A stretch of DNA of 64,000 nt from Hydrangea macrophylla (GCA_033977485.1 CM066982.1:12701218-12765217); one strand, 5' to 3'. Shown: positions 12,587-25,187, counted from the stretch's first letter. Notes: generated by a model not told the origin, from the letters alone. Made by a program: numbers and translations.

Positions 12587-13135
12587 CGAGGAAAAAATCT
12601 TTCATCACCAGAACACCTTTCGGGACAACCCAACAACAAAAATTGATTTTTGCGAGGAATCAATCTCCTCGCTAAAAGCCCGAATTTTGTCGCTAAAAGC
12701 TTGAGCGAGGAATAATTTCCTCTCTAGCATTCCTCGTAGTAGGGTTGTCGAGAAAGCTGTTCTGGCGACGAAAGATTTTTTCCTCACCGTTGAATGTTTT
12801 TAGCGTGGAATATTTCCTCACTATTAGTGCCCAATTGCATCTCCATAAGCAAGTTTTTCCTCGCCAAAAGTCTTATAAATTTTGGGTATTGTATCATTTG
12901 CAACGAAAAACTTTTTCCTCGCCATTAACAATATTTTGTGAGGAAAGATCTCCTTGCTATTGGCTTCAAATTTCGTTGCAAAATCACACATTTCCTCGCC
13001 AAAGATTGTCAAAAGTATTATTAGTATAACATTTAGCGACGAAAACATTTTTCGCAAAGTCTATTTATTAGCGAGAAAAAACGTTTCGTCACTAAAAAAA
13101 TGTTGGTTTTGCCATTAGCTAGGAAATATTTCCCC
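12583..13135. repeat. Cluster of GCGAGGAAA / TTTCCTCGC palindromic repeats
   Basis: About a dozen degenerate copies of GCGAGGAAA or its complement occur in both orientations (for example 12587, 12651, 12703, 12763, 12856, 12903, 12997, 13033, 13069). Two roughly 49-bp arms, 12583-12631 and 12742-12791, are inverted copies of each other with few mismatches. Dense short inverted motifs of this type are known from subterminal regions of CACTA-type DNA transposons. No terminal CACTA motif or target duplication was defined, so the class is inference. Confidence 0.55.
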
Positions 13136-15286
13136 ACCAAAACGATTTTTCTATATATTTTTTTTTCAGTTGTCTGTATTTTTATAATCCTATTCCTATT
13201 CTTGTTTATATACCCAATACAATAATACTAAACCACAAAATATAATTATATGGTCATGCTCAAATCTATTTTAAAAAATGCTAATTACACGGTGTTCTAC
13301 AAAACTAATACAAACCACAAAAAATTGCATCATATTCCTGTTCAAAACGATTACAAACTAACACAGAGTATCCATGCAATAACAGATTAGTAAATATTAA
13401 TAAAAAATAACATGTAGCCGAGCCGTTAGAAATCAACCATGTCCATACAGAATCTGCAACACAAATAAATGAAAAACATTATTAGGTTACACGGTCATAA
13501 GAAAATAATAAAGTCATGAAATATCGATTTACTAGTAATTCTCGTGCCTAAGGGCACATGTTAGGGAAAAAAAAAAAGGAAACAGTTAAGTGTGTAAATC
13601 ATCTTTGAGCATATAATATAGAATTCAAATCAGCACCAAACCAAACCAAGCCTCATCAACAGCATGTAGAAATTCCATTATGTTTGGAAACAAATTCTAC
13701 CTAAGCTCCATTGTAAGTCGTTCCAAGGGAGCATACAAAAACACCCATAGAAGAAAAAAAATAGAAAATACAACAAAGCCCTCTTACATTGAGATTTATC
13801 TTCCCAGATTCCAAAATGATTATTTTTAGTGTAATCTACTCCTTTACCCTCACAGCTAAATCCATGAACCGAACAGAGAAGTTCATGAAAAAAGAAAAGG
13901 CAGTGACTCGAAATCACCGAATCCAATTTTCTAACTTCACATTATTGTGAAGGAAATTATCATCAAGCAATTAAAAATAAAACATACTAAAGAAATCAAA
14001 CAATTAAAAATAAAACACAATAGGGTTGTTCATATATTAGGAAGACCACTCAATAATACAGCGCACAAGACTTTCACTGGTTTCATCACTCCAACGAACC
14101 ATAGCTAACTGCTCCATATCAAGATTGAGAAAAAAAAACATGTCATTTTATTGGGCTATGGAAAGTCAAACGAACCTTGGCACTTCCACAAAGTCATCTA
14201 AGCACTAATCTCCTTCATATTGTGAGCCAGGACTAACTCAACTTCAAATGAATTAAAATTATAGACAATTAACTAAGGGCTCAAAGTTTGTTAGTCTATT
14301 GCTATTGAGGCTATAGGAATTCAAACAAAAAAATCGATTAGTCAAAATCCTAAAAGAGGCTATTTAGGACTATTCAGGGGCTAATTTAGGGACTATTAAG
14401 GGGCTAATTGGATGTTGTTTAGGGGTTGACTTGGGGGCTGGTTTTTAGAGGCTGATTGGGGACTGTTTGTATGAGAAAAGGGGCAGAAAAATACACTCGC
14501 ATAGCACATACATTAATGTCTGTAAAATAGAAGTTAGAAAAGGATTACTGCACTGCGGCAGCACTTGCTTTTTGTCTCTTATCCGAGGAGTTAAGGTGCC
14601 AAAGGAAAATACGAACCTAAAAAAAAATTAAAAACTAAAACCCTGTGAAAACACTTGCTTTTCTTCCAAATTAATAAATTGCAGCCCAAGTTATGTTCAA
14701 GAGGGAAATGTTTAGAGAAATTACCTAAAATCCAAGTAAAGAAATCTGTATGCCATGTGAAGGGGTTGATTTGAGGAAAACAAAATGAAAAGAGTTAATT
14801 AGAAGAAGATTGCAAAAGAACCACTTGAATCCATGAGACAATGAAGGAAGGGGAAAAAACCAAACTATCTACATTGAAGAATTTATTGGAATACAACATA
14901 TGTTGGATCAAAAACTTGAACTACTGAGAGGAAAAAAAATCTCACACAATAAAAAGATGTACATCATACACAACAAAATTGGAATATAACCCAAGTAAGA
15001 TCTATTAACCAAAAGCATAACATATTTGTAAAAGGAAGAGAGTAAATAAAGATAAAGAAACAGTATAACATTAAAAAAAAAACTCATATATTGGTTGTGG
15101 TGCCTAGGGTTGAACATTGGTTTTAAGCTAGGAAGCACCGACACTTCAAACGAAGTGCCGTATTCGTGTCCAATACACCTTCGACACCAACACTCGGGCG
15201 TGCCTCCATTAAACATACCAAAAACGTGTCAAAATTTTTTTAATTCATTTTTGAAATTCTAAACATCGTCGACACGGGATTGACAT
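13136..15286. other. AT-rich stretch without recognised gene
   Basis: No protein family is recognised on either strand. The part from 14340 to 14470 is a loose minisatellite of GGGGCTAATT / AGGGACTATT words. The last 150 bp (about 15130-15280) contain GACAC/GTGTC-rich repeats. It could be the interior of the element whose subterminal repeats lie at 12583-13135. Copia-2 begins at 15287. Confidence 0.45.
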
Positions 15287-15886
15287 TGTCCTTAAGAGTA
15301 GTTTTCGCCCTTCGGAGAACTTATCTCGGTGTAGAAAGGCAATGGCGATCTACCCTCCAGGATTGAGTAGTCTCTTCCTTGTTAATGTGCACTCGTAAGA
15401 ACAAGGGACCCAGAATAGCCTTGGAATTAATCAGTGGTCAAATTGCAGAGAAGGAAAATGAGGGGAGAGAGAGAGAGAGAGAGAGTAGAGATGTAATTGT
15501 TACTGTGTTTTCTCAAAGAGAATGACCCATGAATTTATAGTCACAAAGACCCATGGTCCAACCGGGTGAGCTCGCGAGGCTTGGAGGCTAGTATATGCAC
15601 CCCCCTGTGCTTGAGTAAGACGTGACCCGCCCAGTTAATTGGTTTCTGGAACGAAACCCAATTTTCCATTGGACTTGGGCTTGGCTCATGTGCGTGTGAG
15701 TGTGCACATGTGCTAGTTTAGTACTTAAGCCTAAGACCACAAATAATATATAAACCCCTTCACACTCCTCTTCACAACCAATGTGGGACAAAGGTCCCTT
15801 GCCAGCTTTTAAGGCACTTTCCCAAAAGCTAGAAAGAGAAACCCATTGGCTTTAAAATACAACCAAATAGAATAAAAAATCCAACA
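15287..15886 (-). repeat. 3' LTR of Copia-2
   Basis: 600 bp, starting TGTCCTTAAG and ending CCAACA on the plus strand. It aligns with 54497-55238, including a block around AATGTGGGAC and a GA microsatellite (15462-15485) that is longer here than in the partner. Confidence 0.85.
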
Positions 15887-16852
15887 ATCCCCAACATATT
15901 TCAAAGGCAGCAAAAGAAAGATATAGAATGATGATTGACCACTTTAGTGTATTGCATAAATGTTGGTGTCTTTGGGACTATGAACCAACACTTAGGGAAA
16001 ATAAGGATTGGCTCACAGAAATTTGGTAAAATTTAAAATTTCTATGAACCTCATTTCCTTGTGTGAGTCAAAGATCTTATCACCCACAACACACTTCGAT
16101 AACCAAGGATGTTAACGCGGTTTGGCACGTTTTGGCCATATGCCGTACCTGGATTTCATGAATGCTCTAGAGAACCTACCTAAGTTCTCATAGGAAGCGA
16201 CCCCACTTCCACACTCACATTGGTGAATCCATCAAGTGCATACAACAATTATACACACCACCCTTAAGGGCTATGGTTTCATTAAGAGTATAAAACTCAA
16301 CCTCACACATTGTAGTTTACACTATCTACACCACAGGAATGGACTATAATATGTAATAAATGATAGTGTCTCACTTAGTCAACCCGTAGCTTGTTATTAC
16401 CCATATAAACCTAGTTTGTGGGATCTCCACTCATATAAGTTGGGTTACCTTTACTGTTGACCATTGTTCTAGACATAAGTTCCATTCCCCTCGATGTACT
16501 AGCCACTAGCTTCCTCCCTAGTGGTTTAGTTAGAGGATCTGCTAAATTTATCTCCGACCTTACAAAGTCTAAGGATATAATCCCATCTTTCAACAGTTGT
16601 TTTACAATATTATGTCTTAGGCGAATGCGCCTGCTTTGCCATTATAGGTCTTATTTCTTGCTCGGGCTATTGCAGCTTGGCAATCACAATGTAGCGACAC
16701 TGATGGAACTGGTCTCATCCATAAAGGTATATCTGCCAAGAGGTTTCTAAGCCACTCAGGCTCAGAGCCTACCTTTTCTAAGGCGATAAACTCGGATTCC
16801 ACAGTAGACCGAGCAGTGCATGTCTGTTTGGAAGATTTTTAAGAGACTACAC
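15887..16852 (-). pseudogene. Copia-2 RNase H C-terminal part and 3' untranslated region
   Basis: Minus-strand translation from 16852 reads KSSKQTCTARSTVESEFIALEKVGSEPEW, continues to HCDCQAAIARARNKTYNGK, and after a frameshift near 16617 gives KDGIISLDFVRSEINLADPLTKPL. These are copia RNase H landmarks (E-EF-AL, D-QAAI, ADPLTK). One in-frame stop lies just after the insertion point. RNase H would degrade the RNA template during reverse transcription. The purine-rich ATGTTGGGGAT (minus strand, 15887-15897) beside the LTR is the polypurine tract. Confidence 0.85.
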
Positions 16853-18458
16853 TGTTAGGGATGTATACTAAAAGCCATGCTTTATGTAGTTAATTTATTA
16901 TTTTAATAAAATCAGTTATTCTATTTTTACGAGAATCTGTGTGGGCAATGTTTGTATTATATTATTTATTTAATATTATGCATGTGTGTCTCTCATTCTA
17001 CATAGTAGGTGGTTTGGTGTGTAGAGTTCGGCTTACACACGGAAGATCAGACCACCAGATATTGTAGAATGTAAGATTTTGGTTTACTGTCTTAGATGGG
17101 ATTGGACACACCATCGGTAGGACTGCAGCATGGTGTTGTAGTAGGTTTGTCTTGACTGCAGGAAACGGTATAGTTTCAACTCACCATGCTGGTACATTTT
17201 GTGTATTAAACGGGACCGACTTGGGATAATTATCTTTATACTGACTTATAAGATAATTAATACCTCATGACTATTATGAATGCTTATGCTCTAAATCCTA
17301 AGTTATTTATGGACACGTACATTTGATATTTACACTTTGATCCCTAAAAGGGTGAGATCCTTAAATAGGTCAATATCTCATTAGATTGGGTGACAATATT
17401 AATTGTGTGGTGGATATTAATTAATGATGGAATCCATGTCTCAATTTTGGGATTGATGATATCCCCTTGAGAAAGCTTATAAGTTTTGATTATGTCAAAC
17501 CCTGCAGGTGGATTTTGTATCCGACATATCAGATAAGTTAAGCAGAGGATCTCAAGGAATTTTAAGAGATTAATTAAATATGATTGTCAGTAATTATATT
17601 TAATTAGTGGATATCTGTAATCTTAACATGGGGTGATAATAAGCATTTAATAACATGGAGCTCGAAATATATTTTTGAGATAAGGGTAGGAGTGCAATTA
17701 TATGGTATGAATTATAATTTATGGAAATAGGAATCTGATTCAGTTCGAATTAGGGTTTCCTAATTCCATAAGGAAGCCTATTCCTTATTGAATTCTTATG
17801 GTCCCTATCGTAGCCTATATATATGCTGCCTTGGCTCTTCTCTCAAGTTGCATGATTTCACATTCTAAGCTTCCCTTAACCTCCTAGCTTTCTTCTAGAA
17901 GGGTTTCCACAAAACGTTAGTCTCTGTGAGCATTCAAGAGACATAGGAATGAAGATCGCTAGCGTCGGACAACGCTCACTAAAAGAGCTTCGGACTGCTC
18001 GATACAGATCGAAAGTTGCTGAAGTTTTTACACAACGTTCCTGACGTCGAGACGGAGCTGCTGTTAAAAATTCAAGTAAATCAGAGATCGTTTAGTCCTC
18101 CTGATGAGCACATCTTTGTCGGATCAATGTGATCGGGATTGAATCGTCACAGCAATCAAAGAGAGTGTTATAACTGGGAATAGAAAATAGAATGTAAAGA
18201 GGGAAGAGCAGAAAACATAAAGGATTTTGAAAGAGCCCACACTCAGTTCAATATTCTGGCAGCAAAGGAATACGGTAGAAGATCGTGAGCTATTATCGAG
18301 CCCGTGTTCTTGATTCGTCTACTACAGCAATCTGTTTTTGCAGTTCAAGGTAACCCTAGTTCTGCCCTTGTAGGGTTATTGTAGTTTTCACGTAATTTTT
18401 TTTGCAGTACCAACTTATACGCGCTGTCAATGGATTCTGGAAACGCAGTTTCCTAACA
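16853..18458 (+). repeat. 5' LTR of Copia-1
   Basis: 1,606 bp; the split 3' LTR totals 1,607 bp. Differences are few: about ten in the first 600 bp by eye. TATATATATGC near 17815-17825 is a candidate TATA region. Confidence 0.93.
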
Positions 18459-18459
18459 G

Positions 18460-18471
18460 TGGTATCAGAGC
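18460..18471 (+). other. Primer binding site (tRNA-iMet)
   Basis: TGGTATCAGAGC starts one base after the 5' LTR. Confidence 0.92.
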
Positions 18472-19914
18472 AACGTTGATTCTACGTATGGGTTGGACGC
18501 AACCATGTTTTCCAATAAAATAGATCTTATGCGTGTTTTGATGGATGGATAGAACGTAGAACTGTGCTAACCCTTATTTTGCAGCGTTCTTATTCCACTA
18601 TTATGGTCACTGATTTTGTGTGATTTGATCCCACGATGGTTTTATCCGTGGTTAATTTTGCTGTTTTAATATAGCATGTGAACTCCTTTATGGAGGCATA
18701 GGATTTGTGTGTATTGGATCCCACACTTGATTGATGTGTGGTTAATTTACTGCAAAGAAATAGCATGTGAACTCCTTTATGGAGGCATAGGGTTTGTGTA
18801 ATATATCTCAAGTAAATCCGTGAAGACAGTTCGTGAAGACAGTTTACAAGCAGTTTCAAAAAGCAATTTGGAGGCAATTTCTGAAAGCTGTTTCAGAAAA
18901 CTGTTCTGGAAGGCAGTTGCGTAGTGGCGATATAGAGCTAATCGAGTTCCATGAAGATTTCTTCGCAAGAGTTGCAGCTTGACCATAATAGTGGGATTCC
19001 TATTTTATTGTGGTTTCCTTATTTATGTGTGATTGAATAATTATTATTGTTTCATGTTTAATGAATAGGACAACATGGATAATTGTTCCTAGACCTATTT
19101 CAGATGTCTAGCTGCATGTTTAATTTATATTAATTTAAAATGATGGACAACTACATGTCTATTTAGAAATAAAACTAATTCTATAATTTGAAAACATAAG
19201 TACTTATTTTCTAAAATCATGAGAATAGAATAATTTTATTATCTACACATGTGGGTTACAAGTAAGGATGAATTAATCCTTGTCAAGTATTCCATTATTT
19301 TTTATGAATTAAATTAAAAGTTTTTCTAAAAAAATTATAACCCTCAAATTTTTTTTAAAATTCTAAGTGGGAGAGGGAATTTATCAAGTATAAATCCCAT
19401 GGTCTCCATCACTGGTTTGTAGATGATATGATTAATTTTGTGTGATGGCTCTAGTATCATCATCCCCATCGGATGTAGTTGATCATGGAATCATCAGTAC
19501 AAACTTCTTTAAAAGAATGTTTTGGGTGATTGTTGGTGTGGGTCACCTCTCCATCAGAGGTGTTCCTCATGGAACTCTTGACCTAGAATTAAGTGATGGT
19601 ATACACTTAGCTATAAATAATAATATCCTCTCCATCTGAGTCACTGTTATTATTTATAGGACCAAAGCAAGTCAGCAGTTTAATTTTATTAGGCAAAGTA
19701 CATTGCCTGGATAGTAAAATTAAAAAGCAATTGTCTATCTGAACAAATGATGGATAGTATATGGCTTCCCATCGAGTCATACTATTCGCGGTGTATCAGG
19801 TTGCTGGCGGATTCCTTTCAAATATGGTAGAGGGAACCAATATTTTCAACTCGAATCCATAGTAATTTTTGCCCAAACGTAATTATTTATGTTATGTGAT
19901 TCTCAGGCTTTTAA
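18472..19914 (+). other. Untranslated leader of Copia-1 with internal duplications
   Basis: A 1.44-kb leader without a long frame. A segment containing ATAGCATGTGAACTCC and TTATGGAGGCATAGG occurs twice (about 18672-18705 and 18762-18795), each preceded by a GATCCCAC...TGGTTAATTT block. Two further related blocks around CCATCGGATG, CCATCAGAGG and CCATCTGAG lie at 19440-19640. This is unusually long and structured for a copia leader. Confidence 0.6.
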
Positions 19915-21036
19915 ATGGGTACTTTCAATCCACTTGCTGTTATACTTAAAGAAAACAAACTTACTGGACCAAACTATATAGACTGGAAAAGGAATTTGGA
20001 TATTGTGTTAACTGCTGAAGAGTACAAGTTTGTGCTTACTCAAGAATGTCCTGAGCAACCTGGTGAGGGGGCAACCGCTGAGGAAACCCAGGCTCACAAG
20101 CAATGGGTCAAGGCTGATGAGATGGCGCGGTGTTATATTTTGGCATCCATGTCAAATGTTCTACAACATCAGCATCAGTCAATGACCAGTGCCTATGACA
20201 TGATGGAGAGCCTCCGAGAGATGTTCGGGGATCAAAGTCGTGCTGCTAGGCAGGTTGCCATGAAAGACTTGATGAACACAACCATGGCTGAGGGGACGCC
20301 TGTAAGGGATCATGTTCTTAAGATGATATCTCTTATTAATGAACTAGAGATCCTTGGAGCTGAAATCGACGGGGAAACCCAGGTCGATATCGTACTCCAG
20401 TCACTGCCAGAGTCTTTTAAGCAATTCCGCCTCAATTACAACATGAATAAATTTGAATATACTTTGGCAGAGCTGCTTAAAGAACTCCAGGCAGCTGAGG
20501 GTCTCAACAGAAAGTCAGGGAGTGCTCTTGTGTTTGAGAAAGGTTCTGCTTCAAAGCCGAAAGGCAAGAAGAAAATGAAAAAGGCTCAAAAGAAGGCTGC
20601 AGGTCCTCCGCCAATCCAAAGGCCACGAGGACAATCGGGAAAGCCTAAAGGCAAATGCTTTGTTTGCAAGCAGCCAGGACACTGGAAGAAGCAATGTCCA
20701 GTTTATCTCGCCAGACAGAACAATCAAGGTAAATCTCATTTACTAGTTGTTGAATCGTGTTTAGCGGTCCGATCTACCAGTACCTGGTGTGTAGATACGG
20801 GAGTCACTGATCATGTATGCAATTCTTTGCAGGGGTTTCAGGGAACTAGGCAGCTCAGTGATGGAGAGATTTATCTATATATGGGAAATGCTACGAGAGT
20901 AGCAGCAGTTGCAGTAGGAGATCTACATCTTAGTTTTGGTAGAGATAAAATTTTAATATTAAGAAATTGCCTTTATGTACCTTCTATTAGAAGGAATTTA
21001 GTTTTAGTTTCTAGTTTAGTAAAGAATGGATATTGA
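19915..21036 (+). pseudogene. Copia-1 gag and protease, ended by a premature stop
   Basis: Starts with ATG at 19915 (MGTFNPLAVILKENKLTG). Residues about 1-200 are a copia gag region (UBN2-like, with YIDWKRNLDIVL and LPESFKQF). A basic linker leads to a CCHC knuckle (C248, C251, H256, C261). The protease active site is WCVDTGV with D294; family members have DTGA or DSGA, so alanine is replaced by valine. TGA at 21034 ends the frame, but translation continues in the same frame into the integrase segment. gag would form the particle and protease would mature the polyprotein. Confidence 0.9.
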
Positions 21037-22389
21037 GTTCATTTTAATAAAGTAGTAGCTATTAAAGAAATTAAACGTTTTATTTGTTCTGGTCAATTGG
21101 TGGATGATCTTTATATATTAAATCATATCTCTCCTATACTGCAACTTAATGAATTGAATAACACAAATAGTTTTTCATTTAAGAGAAAAGAACCTTCGAG
21201 GATGAACCAAACGCATCTTTGGCACTTACGCCTTGGTCATATTAATTTGAAAAGGATTCAAAGACTGGTTCAAAATGGGCCATTAGGCTCATTAGAAGTG
21301 GAGGCACTTCCAGTTTGTGAATCCTGCTTGGAAGGTAAAATGACCAAGAGGCCATTCTTGGCCAAGGGCTATAGAGCATAAGAGCCGTTGGAACTGGTTC
21401 ACTTTGATTTGTGTGGTCCTATGACTGTCCAAGCAAGAGGGGGATTTGAGTACTTTGTCACTTTCATCGATGATTACTCAAGGTATGGGTACATTTACTT
21501 GATGCGGCGTAAGTCTGAATGCTTTGAGAAATTCAAAGACTTCAAGGCTGAAACAGAGAAGCGTCTAAGTAAATGTATCAAGACACTATGATCTGATCGT
21601 GGTAGAGAGTACCTCTTGGGAGAGTTTAGGGAATACTTATTGGAGCAAGGGATTACATCCCAATTGTCTGCACCCCGTATGCCTCAGCAGAATGGTGTAG
21701 CAGAAAGAAGGAACAGGACTCTTATGGACATGGTAAGATCTGTGATGAGTTATTCGGATTTACCAATTTCCTTTTGGGGACACGCATTAGAGACAGCCTC
21801 ATACATTCTAAACTTGGTACCATCTAAGTCAGTACCTACTACTCCCACGGAATTGTGGACTGGGCGAAAGCCTAGTCTGCGGCATGTTCAGATCTGGGGT
21901 AGTCCAGCACATGTGCTGAAAGGGAACGCAGAAAAGTTGGAATCGAGAACAGAAGTATGTTTCTTTGTTGGGTATCCAAGAGGAACTAAAGGTGGTCTAT
22001 TTTATAGTCCTAAGGATCAGAAGGTTATTGTTAGCACCAATGCCATATTCTTAAAAAAGGACTATGTTATGGACCACAAGCCCAGAAGTCGTATTATTCT
22101 AGAGGAAATGAGAGGAGAGACACCGAGACATACTTCTTCGATACCAACGGTACGAGAAAAAACACCACAAGAAAGAGTTATCGATATTCCATTACCACGT
22201 CGTAATGGGAGGATTATCGAAATTCGTGTAGATCCCGAACTAACCATTAACACGCAGGTTCCTGAACCAGTACAACGTGTAGATAATGGTGTATTAAGTT
22301 CAGAATCTTCATAATGAAATATCAGTGATACACAGAAACGAGTTATGCCTCATCGTAGTGGGAGGGTTATTATTTAACCTAACCGGTAT
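21037..22389 (+). pseudogene. Copia-1 GAG-pre-integrase and integrase
   Basis: In the same frame as gag. It contains HLWHLRLGHINLKR followed by CESCLEGKMTKRPF (the H-x-H/C-x2-C zinc-binding domain), then the integrase core: D in HFDLCGPM / FIDDYSRYGY, D in SDRGREY, and E in GVAERRNRT. Stops at 21379 (TAA), 21589 (TGA), 22312 (TAA), 22315 (TGA) and near 22375 (TAA) interrupt it without a frame change. The catalytic DDE residues are still readable. Integrase would insert the cDNA. The product cannot be made whole from this copy. Confidence 0.88.
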
Positions 22390-23090
22390 ATGTTCTTGGG
22401 AGAGTCTTATGACCGGGTCCCTGATGAACAAGGTACCGACCCCTGTAACTACAATGAAGCACTCCAAGATAAAGATGTAGATCTTTGGCAAAAGGCTATG
22501 AAATCTGAAATGGAGTCTATGTACTCCAATCAAGTCTGGGATCTTGTAGAACCACCCAATGAAATAAAACTCATTGGATGCAAGTGGATCTATAAGAAAA
22601 AGAGAGGAGCAGATGGTAAGGTGGAAACCTTTAAAGCTAGGCTTGTTGCGAAAGGGTTCACTAAAAAAGAAGGAATCGATTATGAGGAAACTTTTTCGCC
22701 GGTGGCAATGCTGAAGTCTATCTGGATTCTCTTGTCCATTGTTGCACATTTCGATTATGAAATTTGGCAAATGGATGTCAAGACAACATTTCTTAATGGG
22801 AATCTTGACGAGTGCATCTATATGGTGCAACCAGACATGTTCATCGCAAAGGGCCAAGAACACATATTGTGCAAGCTTAAGAAGTCCATTTATGGACTTA
22901 AGCAGGCATCTAGGTCTTGGAATATCCGCTTTGATCAAGCAATCAAGTCTTTTGGTTTTGATCAATGTGCGGATGAATCCTGTGTGTACAAGAAACATGA
23001 TGGAAGCGTGGTGGTGTTCTTAGTACTATATGTGGATGATATCTTGCTAATCAGAAATGATGTGGGGGTATTATCTTCTGTAAGGGTATG
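22390..23090 (+). pseudogene. Copia-1 reverse transcriptase, N-terminal part
   Basis: In the gag-pol frame. RT motifs are clear: WQKAMKSEMESMYSNQVW, GCKWIYKKKRGADG, FKARLVAKGF, DVKTTFLNG, YGLKQASRSWN and the catalytic YVDD in LYVDDILLI. The frame is interrupted after SSVRV by a solo LTR at 23091. The missing continuation (WLSSQFDIKDLGE) resumes at 24617. Confidence 0.92.
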
Positions 23091-24613
23091 TGATGTTGTC
23101 AATATCAAGATATAAAAGTATACTTTACTTTTCTAAAGATTTGTAGTAGTGAAAGTAAAGGTCGAACCCACAGAGATTGAAATACTAAAACACTTTAATT
23201 TTAAAACCTAAATTTAATTAATTAAGAAAACAGAATTGGATTTGAATTTTAATTAAACTAATAACAATGAAAATAAATCTAAATTACGAAAGCGATTTAA
23301 AATTGTTTTTATGATTATGTTTAAGGAACCTAGGATTGCAAATCCACCACTAGCTTCATAATAAGGGTATTTATGAATTACTCTAGCTTATTACGTTGGA
23401 TGAATATGGGGAATTGTGGCTACAAGCCCAATTCCTCCGTCAAGAAAATAATCATGGTTCAAGCACCAACATATTCCATCTTCGGTTAGCACGAATTATC
23501 CCACACTAAACTAGGGTTGTGACATAATTCGTCTAATCTAGGCATGGATTATTCGGATACTTGATAGCACAAATCAATAAAGCACCATCACATGTAAATA
23601 ATCTAAACAAGCATAGCAAGAATAGATCATTGAGCACATCACAGTCAAAATAGATCTAAGACAAGAATAAACTTTGAAAGCAATGATTTAATCAATAGAA
23701 GTACGATTTATTTATAAAAATCCTCGGAACATGTGACTGTCATCCATACATAATAAAACTAAAATAAAAACATAAATAAAACCCTATTACTTGGCTAGGG
23801 TTTCATTGAAACCCTAGATCTAGATTTAGTTGGCCATAGAATTGATGAATAGCAAGAGGTTGATGGAGGAGGCCATGGGAATCCTTGGTCTTCTTCTTCT
23901 TCTCCTTGCTTTCCTCCCTTCAATGGCTGAAATTATTGTATAATATGGCTGTATATTGATGTGTATAATAGTGTGTAATGATTTGTATATATAAATTTGA
24001 TTTAGAATAGGATTTATATAGAGTTTGGAAGGATTTAGGAAGCTTTCCTAAGTCAAATCGCGCTAAAACTGCTGTTTTTACGTTTCTGGACGTATTTAAC
24101 CAATTCGGATCGAACAGGGCACTTCAGGGCCTCGAAATATGCAACTTTGACTTTTTCAAAGGGTCGCTCGCGCGGGTCGCGCGAGCGGGTCGCTCCAGCG
24201 ACCTGGGCAATTTCTAGAATTTTCTCAGATTTTTCGCTGCTCTGCACCACTTTCGTAGAATTGCGATAACTTTTGACTCGGACCTCGTATTGACTCACCG
24301 TTTGTGGCCACGCGTCCGTAACTCGAAGATCTACATTTTATATCTCTGGAGAAATTTCTCAAATCTGAAGTATTACTTGTCAAAAATGCAATTTTCCGAG
24401 GCTGCTACTGCATTCATCCTTCTCCGGAATCATCTTTTAAGCCCAGAATGACTTCCAAAGCCACTAATCATTGGATTTTTGTGCATTTTTATATTAAAGC
24501 TCCAAAACCTATAAAATATAGAATACTTATTACAAATCACTTAATAACTATATGAAATGGGCTAACAAAGCATATTTTTAGGACTATAAACGGCAACTAT
24601 TCGTCGCCGATCA
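23091..24613. mobile_element. Solo LTR inserted in the Copia-1 RT
   Basis: 1,523 bp beginning TGATG and ending GATCA, flanked by a perfect 5-bp duplication GTATG (23086-23090 and 24614-24618). It has no coding capacity, primer site or second LTR, so it is best read as a solo LTR left by recombination. GGTCGAACCCACAG near 23160 and the CGGCGACGAA end on the minus strand resemble Ty3/gypsy LTRs of the Tat/Athila group, probably in minus orientation. GC-rich GGGTCGCTCGCGCGGGTCGC-like words lie at 24165-24210. Family assignment is tentative. Confidence 0.85.
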
Positions 24614-25187
24614 GTATGGTTGTCTAGTCAATTCGATATAAAGGACTTGGGAGAAGCCGGTCATATCCTAGGGATCAAGCTTATGCGAGATCGCAAGAAT
24701 AGGATGTTGGGCTTGTCACAAGGCACTTATATTGACAATATTCTTGCAAGGTTTAGCATGCAAGATTCCAAGAAAGGATTCCTTCCCTTCAGACACGGAA
24801 TTACTCTATCTAAGGATCAGTGTCCTAAGACACCTGATGAGATAGAGAAGATGAAGGCAGTTCCTTATGTCTTGGCAGTAGGAAGCCTAATGTATGTTAT
24901 GCTATGTACTAGACCTGACATCTACTTTGCTGTTGGCATGGTTAGTAGATATCAGTCTAATCCATGGCAAGAACATTGGACTGCGGTGAAAAATATTCTC
25001 AAGTACCTGAAAAGGAATCGAGATTATATGTTAGTTTACCAAGCAGACAGTCTTGTACCCATTGGGTACACAGATTCTGATTTCATGTCAGATAGGGATT
25101 CCAGAAAGTCTACCTCAGGATATATGTTTACCCTAGGAGGTAGAGCCATTAGTTGGAGTGTGGTGTGTCACTTCATGGCTTTGAGTC
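24614..25187 (+). pseudogene. Copia-1 RT C-terminus and truncated RNase H
   Basis: Resumes at WLSSQFDIKDLGEAGHILGI, continues through CTRPDIYFAVGMVSRY and HWTAVKNILKYLKRNRDYMLVY, then into RNase H at GYTDSDFMSDRDSRKSTSGYMFTLGGRAISW. After ISW the frame runs into unrelated codons and then the polypurine tract. The rest of RNase H (EAEYVA, ADPLTK landmarks) is deleted, so this copy could not complete reverse transcription by itself. Confidence 0.9.

Noticed and set aside
13678..13926. 82-codon minus-strand frame in the unassigned 13136-15286 stretch
   Set aside because: No recognisable domain, phenylalanine-rich from poly-A runs on the other strand.
15282..15286. GACAT as a target duplication of Copia-2
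   Set aside because: The right flank after 55238 reads GTATG, so no match; the outer right border is disturbed by an A run.
22309..22998. A 229-codon frame on the minus strand
   Set aside because: Antisense shadow of the Copia-1 RT, whose motifs are clear on the plus strand.
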